Of a DNA stretch of 64,000 nucleotides, positions 52,536 to 62,751 are shown in pieces. Source of the DNA: Candidatus Bathyarchaeota archaeon (lineage in GTDB: Archaea; Thermoproteota; Bathyarchaeia; TCS64); contig WJJC01000066.1 of NCBI GenBank assembly GCA_014729945.1, forward strand, positions 1-64,000, written 5' to 3'. The notes under the pieces were generated by a model that had not been told where the DNA came from, ran no database searches, and saw nothing but the letters and a program-made list of their open reading frames with translations. A program made the position numbers and the translations under genes. Every line of letters begins with the position of its first letter. Position 1 is the first letter of the stretch.

Positions 52536-53996
52536 TTATAGTGTTATTGTTTGTTCTCGTTGTACGATTTTTGTGTTTGGGTGTTTGTTTTTGAACCATT
52601 GTGGGTTTTCTGTGTGTACGGGTATCAGTGTTTCGGGGTTTATTGTCTCGATCATCTCGGCTAGCTGGTTTCCCGGTGCGTGTCCTGAGGCGTGTAGCTG
52701 CACTGGTTCCCCGAACCCATATAATTCCATCCAGTTCGTTACGCGTTTCTCGTCTATCTCCATCTCCTCGTTAAACGGCTCACAGAGGCTGCGTATGAAT
52801 CGGCTGCCCGGAACCGGGTTGATGTCTATTAACTCGTTTAACTGGTAAAAGTTACAGTAGAAGAGATAGTCTCCTTGGTTCTCCTTCACGTCACGGTAAT
52901 TAACAGTATTATCCATGTAGAGGTATTCACGTTCCCATGTACGGTAATCCTGTTCAATGATATTCTCCGGGTAATCCTCGCGGCCTATGAGGCCCCAGCT
53001 CTTACGATCAGCAAAGAAACACAGGTCAGGGTCATCCAGCCCCGGGTAATCACCGATCTGGCTCAACTGTTCCAGCATGTATGCGTGTTTAAACCCGAGA
53101 ACAAGTTTACGACCCGAATCACGGGCAACCTGCTGGAAGGTCTTCAACCGATCCGCGTCTCGCTGCGGGAAATTAACCGCCACCAAGCCATCCGTATCCT
53201 CAACCACCTTCCGTGACTCTCTACGCACATATTCCTCTGTGTCACCCTCGTCACTATCAATACGGGTGCCCTCAGAGATCATCAAGTCAACACCCATGTC
53301 AGCAACCGCTCCAACCATCCGCCGGGTATCATCCCCACGATACCCATGGAAACGGAGATCCCCAGTATACAGTACATTACCCTCACTGGTGTGTATCAAA
53401 TAAGAGGCTGCACCGGGTAGACTGTGATCAACAGTAAACGCTGTAACCTCAATATCCCCAACTTTGAATCGTTCACCGGATTCAACCAGGTTAATCTCAC
53501 GGGGATCAGAGGCAGCACTCCCCTTCACCCGGGTAAACCCGTCACCGCGTTTCTTGGGACGCGTACAGAAAGTACGTTTACGACTAGTCAAATCGTTAAA
53601 GGAACCCGAACCAGTATCCTCCAACGTCTTCAAGATCGCCAGAGACTCAGGCGTCATATAGAGGGGAATATCACAGCGTAGAAAATGGATATACTGAGCG
53701 TGATCCGCGTGAGCATGACTCAACAACAAGCCATCCACAGCTCGTTCCTCAATGCCATACCCATCGTACTCAAGATAATCCAACCGATAAACACCCTCCA
53801 ACCGAGGCAATAACCCGGTAGTATAGAAATCACCTAATCCATTACATTTACGCGGCTGATGAAACTCACTGAAATACATCCCGTTCTGACTGAAACTCAT
53901 ACCAAAATCCAGTAAAAACCTGGTATCCTGATCCTCCAACAGAATCTTGTTTCCACCAATCTCCCCGACCCCACCATAAAACGTTAATTTAGTCAT
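52536..53996 (-). CDS. RNase J-like metallo-beta-lactamase-fold protein
   Basis: A 486-residue beta-CASP-type protein. HAHADH (residues 94-99) is the zinc motif. A His in TVDHSLPGA and a TGDLRFHG with an Asp ligand follow. The middle and C-terminal part (residues about 230-420) holds the beta-CASP region with FPQRDADRLKTFQQ and ASGHAPG (near 440). These resemble archaeal RNase J-like exo/endoribonucleases. A DNA or other RNA substrate is possible. It is divergent from nothing nearby; 114 bp separate it from the upstream flavodoxin. Confidence 0.85.
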   Translation of the reverse strand: MTKLTFYGGVGEIGGNKILLEDQDTRFLLDFGMSFSQNGMYFSEFHQPRKCNGLGDFYTTGLLPRLEGVYRLDYLEYDGYGIEERAVDGLLLSHAHADHAQYIHFLRCDIPLYMTPESLAILKTLEDTGSGSFNDLTSRKRTFCTRPKKRGDGFTRVKGSAASDPREINLVESGERFKVGDIEVTAFTVDHSLPGAASYLIHTSEGNVLYTGDLRFHGYRGDDTRRMVGAVADMGVDLMISEGTRIDSDEGDTEEYVRRESRKVVEDTDGLVAVNFPQRDADRLKTFQQVARDSGRKLVLGFKHAYMLEQLSQIGDYPGLDDPDLCFFADRKSWGLIGREDYPENIIEQDYRTWEREYLYMDNTVNYRDVKENQGDYLFYCNFYQLNELIDINPVPGSRFIRSLCEPFNEEMEIDEKRVTNWMELYGFGEPVQLHASGHAPGNQLAEMIETINPETLIPVHTENPQWFKNKHPNTKIVQREQTITL

Positions 53997-54110
53997 AATT
54001 ATTGCCCCGAGCCAACATGTCTTAATTACATCACTATCATATATTAGAAACTAGTTTAGGGATTCAAGCCCCCAATAACCAATACAAAAAGTTAACCAGA
54101 CACCCACACG

Positions 54111-54584
54111 CTAACCTTTTACTAATTTCTCGATAAAAACATCCAGATTATCCAGATAACTATCATTATCAACATTATTTGACTTGTAACCGGCGACAGC
54201 AACAGGGGGTTTACCACAGAGTTCCTGCATCTCTTCAAAGGTTCCCGCAGGATCATCACCACCCATCGTGCAGAAGAAACCAACCTTTTTGATCTCTGAT
54301 CCATACTCATCCAAAAAGCTTCTCACTGGACTTGCCAAATTTCCAGCCCACACCGGTGTACCCACCACAACCAAATCATATTCACCTGGATCCACGTCCA
54401 AGTCTCTTATCGGAGGACTCTTCCCTCTCGCACTCTCATAACCTGATCGAACCCATCCGATTACCCCTTCTCTAGAACCTGACTCTTTAATCGACTCGAT
54501 ATCTGCGTCAATTTTCTCAGCTAAAGCTTCAGCCACCTTCTCTGTATGCCCGTCTCTACTGAAAAAAACTACAAGATCTGACAT
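54111..54584 (-). CDS. Flavodoxin
   Basis: A 157-residue flavodoxin: SRDGHTEKVAEALA (about 9-22) is the FMN phosphate loop, GTPVWAGNLASPVRSFLDEY the second loop. FMN binding is expected. It could serve as an electron carrier for the radical SAM enzyme or another redox partner, but no linked gene shows this. Confidence 0.85.
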   Translation of the reverse strand: MSDLVVFFSRDGHTEKVAEALAEKIDADIESIKESGSREGVIGWVRSGYESARGKSPPIRDLDVDPGEYDLVVVGTPVWAGNLASPVRSFLDEYGSEIKKVGFFCTMGGDDPAGTFEEMQELCGKPPVAVAGYKSNNVDNDSYLDNLDVFIEKLVKG

Positions 54585-54748
54585 ACAAGCTAATACCGGT
54601 ACTCGGTTAATAAATAGACATGCAACTCAAGCACCTAGAGGCGAAGAATCAATCTAGGAAATGGGCTCCAAGGTTTGTAGTTATATTATACTGGAGTTTG
54701 ACATAGTGAATGAGAAAGGTTATCCAACAATTATGATGGTTGTGAGTA

Positions 54749-55186
54749 CTAGGGATAAAAGTCCACTATTTTTGTCGGCACAACCTTTAGTGTCTCAAAT
54801 GTATCATGGTCAAACTTCTGGTTTGTATTTGAACCCGCAGATGAATACTTTCCCCACACCCATCTAAGATAATCATCATACCCCATATCTGGCTCGAATC
54901 CAATATCCGCGAGACCATAAACCAATGCACATTTAGACGGTATATCACCATCAACGGCCTTTGTTCCCTGCATAAGAAATGAGAGAGAGACATTCTTGTT
55001 TCTTTTAACATTATTTCCTCGTACGGATTTTTTTATAGACACAAAATAGAACACACCATCCTTGTAGTTATACCATATAGGGGCTGCATGAATTGTACCA
55101 TCCTTGTTGTGGCTACAGAAAACCGTGGTATAGGATTCCACGAATAGGCTTTCCAGATCCTCAGGAGTCATCTTATTACTGCTCAT
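54749..55186 (-). CDS. Pyridoxamine 5'-phosphate oxidase-like FMN-binding protein
   Basis: A 145-residue split-barrel protein with the PPOX pattern: TTVFCSHNKDGTIHAAPIWY, IKKSVRGNNVKRNKNVSLSF and AVDGDIPSKCALVYGLADIG. This family binds FMN or F420 and often acts on aldehydes, nitro or deazaflavin substrates. The exact cofactor cannot be told here. The 316-bp interval on its 5' side (55187-55502) is AT-rich with no gene. Confidence 0.8.
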   Translation of the reverse strand: MSSNKMTPEDLESLFVESYTTVFCSHNKDGTIHAAPIWYNYKDGVFYFVSIKKSVRGNNVKRNKNVSLSFLMQGTKAVDGDIPSKCALVYGLADIGFEPDMGYDDYLRWVWGKYSSAGSNTNQKFDHDTFETLKVVPTKIVDFYP

Positions 55187-55502
55187 CGTATTGAGTCAAA
55201 GTTTCTTATGAGTTTAAGCCTTGTTCTTAGCTCACACACATTGAATTTAATAAAAAAAGAGTTGACAATTCATTTTACCAAACACATTAGAATATACAAT
55301 TTACGAACCTGAACAGCAGACGCTTACACGTAATAACCGCAAACATGAACAAATATGGGTTCATTACCTATTATAAAGAATTGAAGGAAAAAGCAAGAAA
55401 ATAGTTAATGGAAAATAATTTAAATATCGATTTTTTCTCGTGGTTTTCAAATATTTCAGCAAACATAAGAAAAGTTAAACCCTGACAGACTAGTTTAAAA
55501 AT

Positions 55503-58500
55503 ATGTCCGAGTATCCGGAGCCAAAGTACAAGGCAATAGTGGAGCGAAGCCCCGATCTAATATTCATAACAAACGAGTCGGGTGTCCTATACATCAACCC
55601 ATCTGGAGTCAAATACCTTGGATACCAGAAAGAGGAAGAGATACTCGGAAGACCAGCACTTGACTTCATTCACCCTGACTCACATGAAATAACCACAAAA
55701 TACGCTCAGCAGAGACGAGCAGGCGGTAACCCACCAAGCCAATACAGGGCAAAACTACTAGGAAAAGACGGAAAAGCACTGAAAGCCGAGTTACACGCCT
55801 CACGTATAATCTGGAACAACACCCCAGCATCCGTCACTATTGCACGAGATATTAGTGAACAAATACAGCTAGAGGAAGAGATTCAGGAAATCAATGAAAG
55901 ACTAACAGGCTTCATGGAATCCGCAACAGATGGCTTCGCATTACTCGACGAAAAACTACGTCTAATAGAAGCAAACAAAGTATGGTTAAATCAAGCCGGC
56001 TTAACCAGAGAACAAGCAATAGGCAGACACTGCACAGACATACTACCCAACCTTGAACAAACCGGTAGACTGGACATATACAAGAAAGTACTTGAAACCG
56101 GGGAACCCACCGAGTTTAACGAAGTTATCCCCGCAAGTGGCGGAGACCAGTACTTCGATATAAAGGCGTTTAAGACAGGGGACCTTCTCGGCATAGTTAC
56201 AAGAGACATAACAGACCAGGTAACATATGATAAAAAACTGCAAGAGCTTCACCAGCTCTCCGATAAGCTTTCACGTGCACAGAGCGTACAGGAGATAGCT
56301 GAAATCGTGGTGGAGGCAATAGTTGATACTCTGGCATGTAAGAGAGTCAGCTTCCAGACTATCAAAGAGGATAAACTAGTAATACAAGCAGCTAAACCAT
56401 CAATCAGCATACATCAAATACCACTAGATAAGCCAAGCATAGTAGTCCGAGCCTTCAAGACAGGACAACCACAACATATACCAGACACAACCAAAGACCC
56501 TGACTGCCTGGAAGGCATAGGGAAGAATGAATCGCCCTCTTTATCCGAGTATGCACACCCGATTAAACTACGTGATGAACCCATAGCAGTGATTAACATC
56601 GAGGAACCAGAGAGGAACGCGTTTACAGAACAAACCCTTGAACTAGTATCCATACTAGGAGACCATGTCTCCGCGGCGCTACAAGCACAGAGCTACCGTG
56701 ATAGACTCATTGCACTCCACAGCAGTTCAACACATCTAACCCACGCTGAATCCAGTGAAGAGGTTTACTCCATTGCAATGGACATACTTGTAAATGAACT
56801 CGACTACACGTGGGCAGGCATCATGCGTGTAGAAGACCATGAGCTAAGATATGTGTACACCAGTAGCGGGGCGCTCATGGATGAAAGCTTACCCTTAGAC
56901 GGGTCGGGGATAACTGTGAAGGCAGCTAACTCAAAGACCACACAGCTAGTAAAAGACAGCCGACTTGACCCCGATTTCGTCACCCTGAATAATGGACCCC
57001 CCACCATGTTATCGGAGCTCGCGGTACCCGTATTCATTGAAGATAAGGTAAGGTACGTGCTTAACGTTGAGAGCAGCCGGGTTGATGACTTCGACGAGAA
57101 CGATGTGAGACTCGTTGAACTGCTCGCCCAACACGTCGCCTCCACGATAGAGAACATTAAAGGATTAGAGGCGAGAAAGCGCTACGAGGCACTACTGGAA
57201 ACACTGCACCAATATGCTTCCCAAGTAGCGAGAATGGATTCTATCCAAGAAATCGCGGACACATCCATTGAATTCATAGTAGATGTTATGGGCTTTAACA
57301 GAGCAGGAATAGGACTCGTAGAAGGTGAATATCTCCACCCCATATCAATAGCAGACCCCGAGCTAAGAGCTAGATCCATATCACTCAAAGAACCAAGCAT
57401 CATCGCTAGAGCAGTAAACACCGGAGAATCCCAGCTCATAGAAGACACGAGAAAAGACAAAGACTATTTAATATACAACGAAGCCGGCCCAGATTACTCC
57501 TACTCCGAACTCGCTGTACCCATTAAAGACGGGGAAACGGTTATCGGCGTCATCAACATCGAGAGCACGGAAATCAAAGCCTACGACCAAAGAGACCAGA
57601 TATTAATGGAGCTATTCGCAGAACATATATCATCAGCACTTCGAAACATCAAATCCTTAGAAGACCAGCAAATATACGAGCAACGCCTTGAAGCCCTAAG
57701 CAGGGCCATGGCGTCCATGAACTCAGCCCAGTCCCAAGAAGAACTGGCAGAGCTAAGTTTGATACTGGTAGAGGAGATAATCGAGGCACCCTACTCAGGG
57801 TTTCTAAGGGTAGATGGAGATGAGCTGGTACTCTTTAAAAACATAAGCGATCTAGCCATCGATTACAGACTTCCACTGGACGGTAAAGGTATCACCGTGA
57901 GAGCCGTAAACGAGAAGAAACCAATCCTCGTTAACGACACAAAACAGGATCCAGACTATGTAAAAGGTACCGTAGAAACCCGGAGCGAACTATCAGTGCC
58001 AATATCCGTAGAGGGAGAAATAGAGGGGGTCCTTAACATGGAAAGCAGTGAAACCGGTTTCTTCAACAAGAGCCACATATCTCTTGCAGAGGTCCTAGTT
58101 GCTCATATTGCCTCTAACCTTGAGAGACTGAAACGTAGAGACGCCCTCCTAGAGGCAGAGCGAAAAGCCGTAATGGAGCACGAGAGGGCAGAACAGGCTA
58201 AGAAGATGGAGCAAATAAAGTCTCAGTTTATGCGTACAGCCACCCATGAACTCAGAACACCATTAACCAGCATGAAAGGCTACCTAGAATTAGCCAGAAC
58301 TGAAAACGACCCAGATAAGGCAAAGAAATATCTGGAGATAGCTGCCAGAAACACGGAACGATTAGAGGCTTTAACCACGGATCTGCTTGATCAGCAGCGC
58401 CTTGAGGACGGACAATTAGAGATCGTACATACGCCGCTGAACTTGAATGAACTGGTAAACAGAGCCATCGAAGAAGTAAAACATAAACTCGACTCCAAGC

Positions 58501-58892
58501 GTCAAGAAGTAAAAGTAGAGACACCACCGGGAGATACCATAGTCAGGGGAGACCCGTTACGCCTCTCACAGGTATTAGTTAATCTCCTAGACAATGCGTC
58601 AAAATATAGCCCGGAGGGTTGCCTGATCCAGGTAACCGTTAAAACAACGGGAGAAGAAGCCAAGGTATCTGTTACTGATACGGGTTATGGACTTAGCCCC
58701 GAGGACATGGATAAAATATTCAAGCCTTTCCCGGATATTGACAGACCTATTGTATCAGGTCAGAGCGTGGGTCTCGGCCTGAGCATCTGTAAAGGTATTA
58801 TTGAGCTCCACGGAGGAGAGATATGGGCCGATTCGGAGGGACAAGGAGAGGGATCAACCTTCACCTTCAAACTACCTGTGTGGAATGAGTGA
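55503..58892 (+). CDS. Large PAS/GAF sensor histidine kinase
   Basis: A 1129-residue soluble kinase with two N-terminal PAS domains (about 5-120, 125-240), four GAF-like domains (about 250-400, 400-555, 560-720 and 725-880), then HisKA with the phosphorylated His915 (ATHELRTPLTSMKG) and an ATPase domain with N, G1 (DTGYGLS) and G2 (GVGLGLSI) boxes. No membrane segment, no receiver domain and no adjacent response regulator. The chain of GAF domains suggests several ligand or redox inputs. It is transcribed alone. Confidence 0.9.
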   Translation: MSEYPEPKYKAIVERSPDLIFITNESGVLYINPSGVKYLGYQKEEEILGRPALDFIHPDSHEITTKYAQQRRAGGNPPSQYRAKLLGKDGKALKAELHASRIIWNNTPASVTIARDISEQIQLEEEIQEINERLTGFMESATDGFALLDEKLRLIEANKVWLNQAGLTREQAIGRHCTDILPNLEQTGRLDIYKKVLETGEPTEFNEVIPASGGDQYFDIKAFKTGDLLGIVTRDITDQVTYDKKLQELHQLSDKLSRAQSVQEIAEIVVEAIVDTLACKRVSFQTIKEDKLVIQAAKPSISIHQIPLDKPSIVVRAFKTGQPQHIPDTTKDPDCLEGIGKNESPSLSEYAHPIKLRDEPIAVINIEEPERNAFTEQTLELVSILGDHVSAALQAQSYRDRLIALHSSSTHLTHAESSEEVYSIAMDILVNELDYTWAGIMRVEDHELRYVYTSSGALMDESLPLDGSGITVKAANSKTTQLVKDSRLDPDFVTLNNGPPTMLSELAVPVFIEDKVRYVLNVESSRVDDFDENDVRLVELLAQHVASTIENIKGLEARKRYEALLETLHQYASQVARMDSIQEIADTSIEFIVDVMGFNRAGIGLVEGEYLHPISIADPELRARSISLKEPSIIARAVNTGESQLIEDTRKDKDYLIYNEAGPDYSYSELAVPIKDGETVIGVINIESTEIKAYDQRDQILMELFAEHISSALRNIKSLEDQQIYEQRLEALSRAMASMNSAQSQEELAELSLILVEEIIEAPYSGFLRVDGDELVLFKNISDLAIDYRLPLDGKGITVRAVNEKKPILVNDTKQDPDYVKGTVETRSELSVPISVEGEIEGVLNMESSETGFFNKSHISLAEVLVAHIASNLERLKRRDALLEAERKAVMEHERAEQAKKMEQIKSQFMRTATHELRTPLTSMKGYLELARTENDPDKAKKYLEIAARNTERLEALTTDLLDQQRLEDGQLEIVHTPLNLNELVNRAIEEVKHKLDSKRQEVKVETPPGDTIVRGDPLRLSQVLVNLLDNASKYSPEGCLIQVTVKTTGEEAKVSVTDTGYGLSPEDMDKIFKPFPDIDRPIVSGQSVGLGLSICKGIIELHGGEIWADSEGQGEGSTFTFKLPVWNE

Positions 58893-58998
58893 AAATAGGT
58901 AAACAGATGCTCTGAGCATCAAGTGACTAAAAAGACGGAGACGGATATGAGAGACTTTTTTCACTTGTTTTTAATAGTGGACACCTATAATATTAGAT

Positions 58999-59229
58999 AT
59001 GTTTTGGTTAAACAGGGATATTTCTACGGGGCTCTGGAAGCTTCACGTGGATTCATGCAGGTTCTGTAACCCCGTTGAGACACGGTTCAAAGGAGTCAAC
59101 GAGATGAAGAAGAAAGGGGCATGGATAAGCTTCGAATCCGTTGAGGAAGCAAAAGAGTACTTCAAGAAGAACTCGAAGCAAGATAGTATCTGGCAGCCAT
59201 GCAAGACATGCAACCCAGAGAAAAAATAA
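58999..59229 (+). CDS. Small Cys-pair protein
   Basis: A 76-residue protein with CRFC (Cys20/23) and CKTC (Cys68/71), two pairs that could hold one zinc ion, with SFESVEEAKEYFKK between them. The layout resembles the small Ada-like metal-binding motif in which a SLEEAKAAG-helix is followed by a Cys pair. ATG start. It follows the histidine kinase by about 106 bp. Confidence 0.6.
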   Translation: MFWLNRDISTGLWKLHVDSCRFCNPVETRFKGVNEMKKKGAWISFESVEEAKEYFKKNSKQDSIWQPCKTCNPEKK

Positions 59230-59328
59230 CGTCCCCCACAGGTAAAAATAGACTCAATAAATCCAAGTTCTCTAAAAAGAGCTGGTTCCAGCCATAATTT
59301 TAACAACTAAGTAAGATACCATGTAATC

Positions 59329-60780
59329 ATGAAGAAAAAAGCCTGTAAATGGATCGATGAAAACCGTGAAGAGTTCATCGAGGTAAGCGATAAGGTGTGG
59401 GAGTACGCGGAGCTAGGCCTGGTAGAACATAAATCCGCTCAGCTACACGTGAACACTCTGAGAAAGCACGGTTTTGAGGTGGAGCACGGGGTAGCCGGGA
59501 TGCCCACAGCCTTCGTAGCCACATGGGGCAAAGGGGAGCCAGTAATCGGGTTCATGGGTGAATACGATGCCCTGCCCGGCATCAGCAACAAACCAGTACC
59601 CCACAAGGAATGGCTGATAGAAGACGGACCCGGACACGGCTGCGGACATAACGTCCACGGCACCAGTGGCTTCATGGCAGCAATCGCCACCAAACAAGTA
59701 ATGGAAGAGGAGAAACTACCGGGCACCATCAAGGTCTACGGTTGCCCAGCCGAGGAAAACTACGACGGCAAGGTCTACATGGTGAGAGCCGGCCTGTTCG
59801 ATGACGTGGACGCCTGCCTGAGTCACCACCCAAGCGGCTTCAACGTAGCAGGATTATCATCAAGCAACGCCATGAACAGTGTCAAATACGAATACCACGG
59901 CAAGACAGCCCACGCAGCGGGGAGCCCCGAGCAGGGCAGAAGCGCACTAGATGCCATCGAGTTGATGAACATCGGAGTCAACTATCTACGTGAACACGTG
60001 GTACAGGAAGCCCGAATCCACTACATAGTCGAGGAAGGCGGAGGACAACCCAACGTCGTACCCGACTACGCCCGCTCATGGTACTACATCAGAGCACCTG
60101 AACGATCACAGGTCCAGCAAATCTACGAACGAATCAACAAGATCGCAGAAGGCGCAGCCATGATGACCGAGACAGAGCTAAAAATCGATCTCCTCTCCGC
60201 CGTCTACAACAAGATCCCAAACAAGACCCTCAGCGAACTAGTCACAGCCAACATGCGTGAAATAGGACACCCCGGGTGGACCGAGGAAGAACTGGAGTTC
60301 GCCGCAGAGATAGCCGAGACCATCGACACAGAGGAAAAGATGAACAGCCTCCGCAAATCAAAGGTCCCAGACCCCGAGAAGTACCGGAACATAAACCTAG
60401 TATCCGAGGTACTGGATGCCTGGGATGATGGCCAAGTCAGCAAGGGCAGCACAGACGTCAGTGATGTCTCATGGATCTGCCCAACCATGGAGTTCCGAAC
60501 CAGCTGCAACGTACTAGGTTCCCCCGGCCACGACTGGAGATTCACAGCCGTAAGCGGCATGAGCGTCGGCCAAAAGAGCCTCATATATGCCGCCAAGACC
60601 ATGACCGCCAGCGCCCTAGACCTATTCACAGACCCGGAACTCTTAGAGAAGGCCAAGAAAGAACACGAGGAACGCCTAGCAGGCAGAGAATACACAGCTC
60701 ACATGCCAGACGATACCATGCCCCCACTGGAGATAGCTGAAACCGCCTGGAACAAACTCAAAGGAAAAACACAGGACTAG
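59329..60780 (+). CDS. M20-family amidohydrolase (AbgB-like)
   Basis: A 483-residue metal-dependent hydrolase. GHGCGHNVHG (about 102-111) with Cys105 and His107, and YGCPAEENYDGKVYMVR, AHAAGSPEQGRSALDAIELM and STDVSDVSW with other metal ligands identify the AbgB/hippurate hydrolase branch. It is expected to cleave an amide in an N-acyl amino acid; p-aminobenzoyl-glutamate is a model substrate. It is transcribed alone in this window. Confidence 0.88.
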   Translation: MKKKACKWIDENREEFIEVSDKVWEYAELGLVEHKSAQLHVNTLRKHGFEVEHGVAGMPTAFVATWGKGEPVIGFMGEYDALPGISNKPVPHKEWLIEDGPGHGCGHNVHGTSGFMAAIATKQVMEEEKLPGTIKVYGCPAEENYDGKVYMVRAGLFDDVDACLSHHPSGFNVAGLSSSNAMNSVKYEYHGKTAHAAGSPEQGRSALDAIELMNIGVNYLREHVVQEARIHYIVEEGGGQPNVVPDYARSWYYIRAPERSQVQQIYERINKIAEGAAMMTETELKIDLLSAVYNKIPNKTLSELVTANMREIGHPGWTEEELEFAAEIAETIDTEEKMNSLRKSKVPDPEKYRNINLVSEVLDAWDDGQVSKGSTDVSDVSWICPTMEFRTSCNVLGSPGHDWRFTAVSGMSVGQKSLIYAAKTMTASALDLFTDPELLEKAKKEHEERLAGREYTAHMPDDTMPPLEIAETAWNKLKGKTQD

Positions 60781-60880
60781 AAAACACTTTTCATAAATTT
60801 TTTAGTACCAAGAATATCCGCTATATGTCATTGAAGCATAAATAAAGTAAAACACATGAAAGTCACATATCAAATATAGG

Positions 60881-61693
60881 TTAACCTGTTTTGTCCTTCA
60901 CCAACTGATCCCATTTATAGACCAGTTTCTCCAGCAATACGGGCTGATAATCATAAAGATCCTTAGAATACCCCTTCCTGAAGAACACCCGTATCAGATA
61001 ACCTCTCTCCCTGAACCCCATCCCAGACATACCATACTCAGGCTCCCGGGGCAAATACTCCTCATACTCCTCATAGAACTCGGATAAACTGGGCTTTACC
61101 ACATTTTCGATAATCTCATCGTTATCAACATCATCCCTGTGGGGGAAATCCACCTGAAAACTATAATCAATTAGCGAATCATCCAAGATATAGTTGGTTA
61201 TAGTGCTATCTAACACCTGCTTATTAGGTATCTCAACTCGGTTATACTTGGGATCATAAACCTCCGTATAGTTGATAGATATATTCAACACCTCACCCTC
61301 CACATCACCTATCTTAACATAATCCTGTATCGCAAAAGGCTGCGAGGCAAGAATATAGAAACCAGCCAGAAAATTACCCAGCGTCTGAGTCGACGCAAAC
61401 CCTATAGCAGCCCCAGCAACAGCCGACAAACCAATAAGCCAATCCAAACCCAGTCCATAAACTTGCAAAACAGAAACTATAGCAATCAAAGCCACCACCA
61501 GGCGAACCACCAAGTCTAAAACATTCTCAATATGAGCACTAATACCGGATCTGGAAACATAACGCGATATAGCGTTCTTAAGAACCCGCTCAACAATTAA
61601 AGCAACAATTATTATGACGACAGTCGAGGCGATCTTAACCAAGTTACCCTGAGTCAGGTAACGGGATAAATCAAGCATTACAACATCTAACAT
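60881..61693 (-). CDS. mscS: MscS-type mechanosensitive channel
   Basis: About 270 residues from the ATG at 61693 (MLDVVMLDLSRYLTQ); an earlier in-frame ATG at 61732 overlaps the upstream gene's stop. Three membrane helices lie in the first 120 residues, with the pore-lining GFASTQTLGNFLAGFYIL (Gly/Ala-rich) and the beta domain DYVKIGDVEGEVLNISINYT. It opens under membrane tension to release solutes. It follows tupC on the same strand and may be cotranscribed by chance. Confidence 0.85.
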   Translation of the reverse strand: MLDVVMLDLSRYLTQGNLVKIASTVVIIIVALIVERVLKNAISRYVSRSGISAHIENVLDLVVRLVVALIAIVSVLQVYGLGLDWLIGLSAVAGAAIGFASTQTLGNFLAGFYILASQPFAIQDYVKIGDVEGEVLNISINYTEVYDPKYNRVEIPNKQVLDSTITNYILDDSLIDYSFQVDFPHRDDVDNDEIIENVVKPSLSEFYEEYEEYLPREPEYGMSGMGFRERGYLIRVFFRKGYSKDLYDYQPVLLEKLVYKWDQLVKDKTG

Positions 61694-61731
61694 AGGTAAA
61701 TAAACACGATACATAATATAAACCAAAAACA

Positions 61732-62751
61732 TTAGAGAAGAAGAACAGAGGAGGCCTTAAAAGAAATATTAACCACCTTGCCCAGCTCTAACCCCATCTC
61801 ATCGAAGCTCTTTCTAGTAATCTGAACCCTGAAAACAACCCCAACATCAACACTCACCAATACCACCCCATTCTTCCCCTCAACACCCACAATAGACCCA
61901 CGGAACTGGTTACGGGCACTGGTCTCAACCCAGTCATTACTGAGAAATATATCCTGTGGACGCACATGCAGAGAAACCCTTCCCTCAGCTGGCTTTGTGA
62001 ACTTGATTTCAATCTCACCAATGTCTATGGTGCTTACCCCGTCAATATGCTCGCTAAAACCAGTAAAGATATTCTCAGTATACCTAGTAAGCGCCTCAAG
62101 AACCTCCGGTGCCCCATCCTCACTGATTACCCCGTTCTCCATAAAGACCACTCTATCCGTGATCTTTGATACCTGAGCCAAGTCATGAGTAGCGATTATC
62201 ATTACACGTTTCTCTGACTCCTCCAGGAGAATATCATTTATAATACTAACATTCCCAGGGTCAAGATTAGATGTAGGCTCATCCAGCAACATAACCTCCG
62301 GGTCCAGTACAAGCGAACGCGCCAAGGCCACACGCTGCTGCTCACCACCTGATAACTCACGGGTATCCCTACTGCTCAGACCAGAGAGCCTAACGGTATT
62401 CAGCACGGATTCAACTTTTTCCTCTATCTCTGATTCACTTTTTCCTCTGAGCCTCAACCCATAAGCGATATTTGTATAAACATCACCTCTAAGAAACACC
62501 GGGGTCTGGAAGATCATAGTAACTGATTTTCGCAGCTTCACCCTGTTCGACTGAGTAATTGGTTTATCATTGAAATATAACACTCCACCTGTTGGAGCCT
62601 CCAACCCAGCTAGTATCTTCAACAAAGTGGTCTTACCGACACCGCTATGCCCGATTATACCAAGAAACTCATCCCCAATACTCAGGTTAATACCATTAAG
62701 CGCAGATACACTCCCATAGCTCTTCAAGACATCTTTTAACTGGTACATCAA
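61732..62751 (-). CDS. tupC: Tungstate/molybdate ABC transporter ATP-binding protein
   Basis: A 339-residue ATPase. Walker A GHSGVGKTT (about 34-42), signature ELSGGEQQR (about 133-141), Walker B VMLLDEPTSNL. The C-terminal part (about 240-339) is a TOBE-like domain of the kind that senses the oxyanion. It overlaps the TupB gene by 4 bp. The set is tupABC, with TupA upstream. Confidence 0.87.
   Translation of the reverse strand: MMYQLKDVLKSYGSVSALNGINLSIGDEFLGIIGHSGVGKTTLLKILAGLEAPTGGVLYFNDKPITQSNRVKLRKSVTMIFQTPVFLRGDVYTNIAYGLRLRGKSESEIEEKVESVLNTVRLSGLSSRDTRELSGGEQQRVALARSLVLDPEVMLLDEPTSNLDPGNVSIINDILLEESEKRVMIIATHDLAQVSKITDRVVFMENGVISEDGAPEVLEALTRYTENIFTGFSEHIDGVSTIDIGEIEIKFTKPAEGRVSLHVRPQDIFLSNDWVETSARNQFRGSIVGVEGKNGVVLVSVDVGVVFRVQITRKSFDEMGLELGKVVNISFKASSVLLL

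Noticed and set aside
54661..54867. 68-codon plus-strand frame after the flavodoxin gene
   Set aside because: Overlaps the PPOX gene end; not protein-like.
60204..60695. Minus-strand frame of 163 codons in the M20 gene
   Set aside because: Shadow of a clear hydrolase gene.
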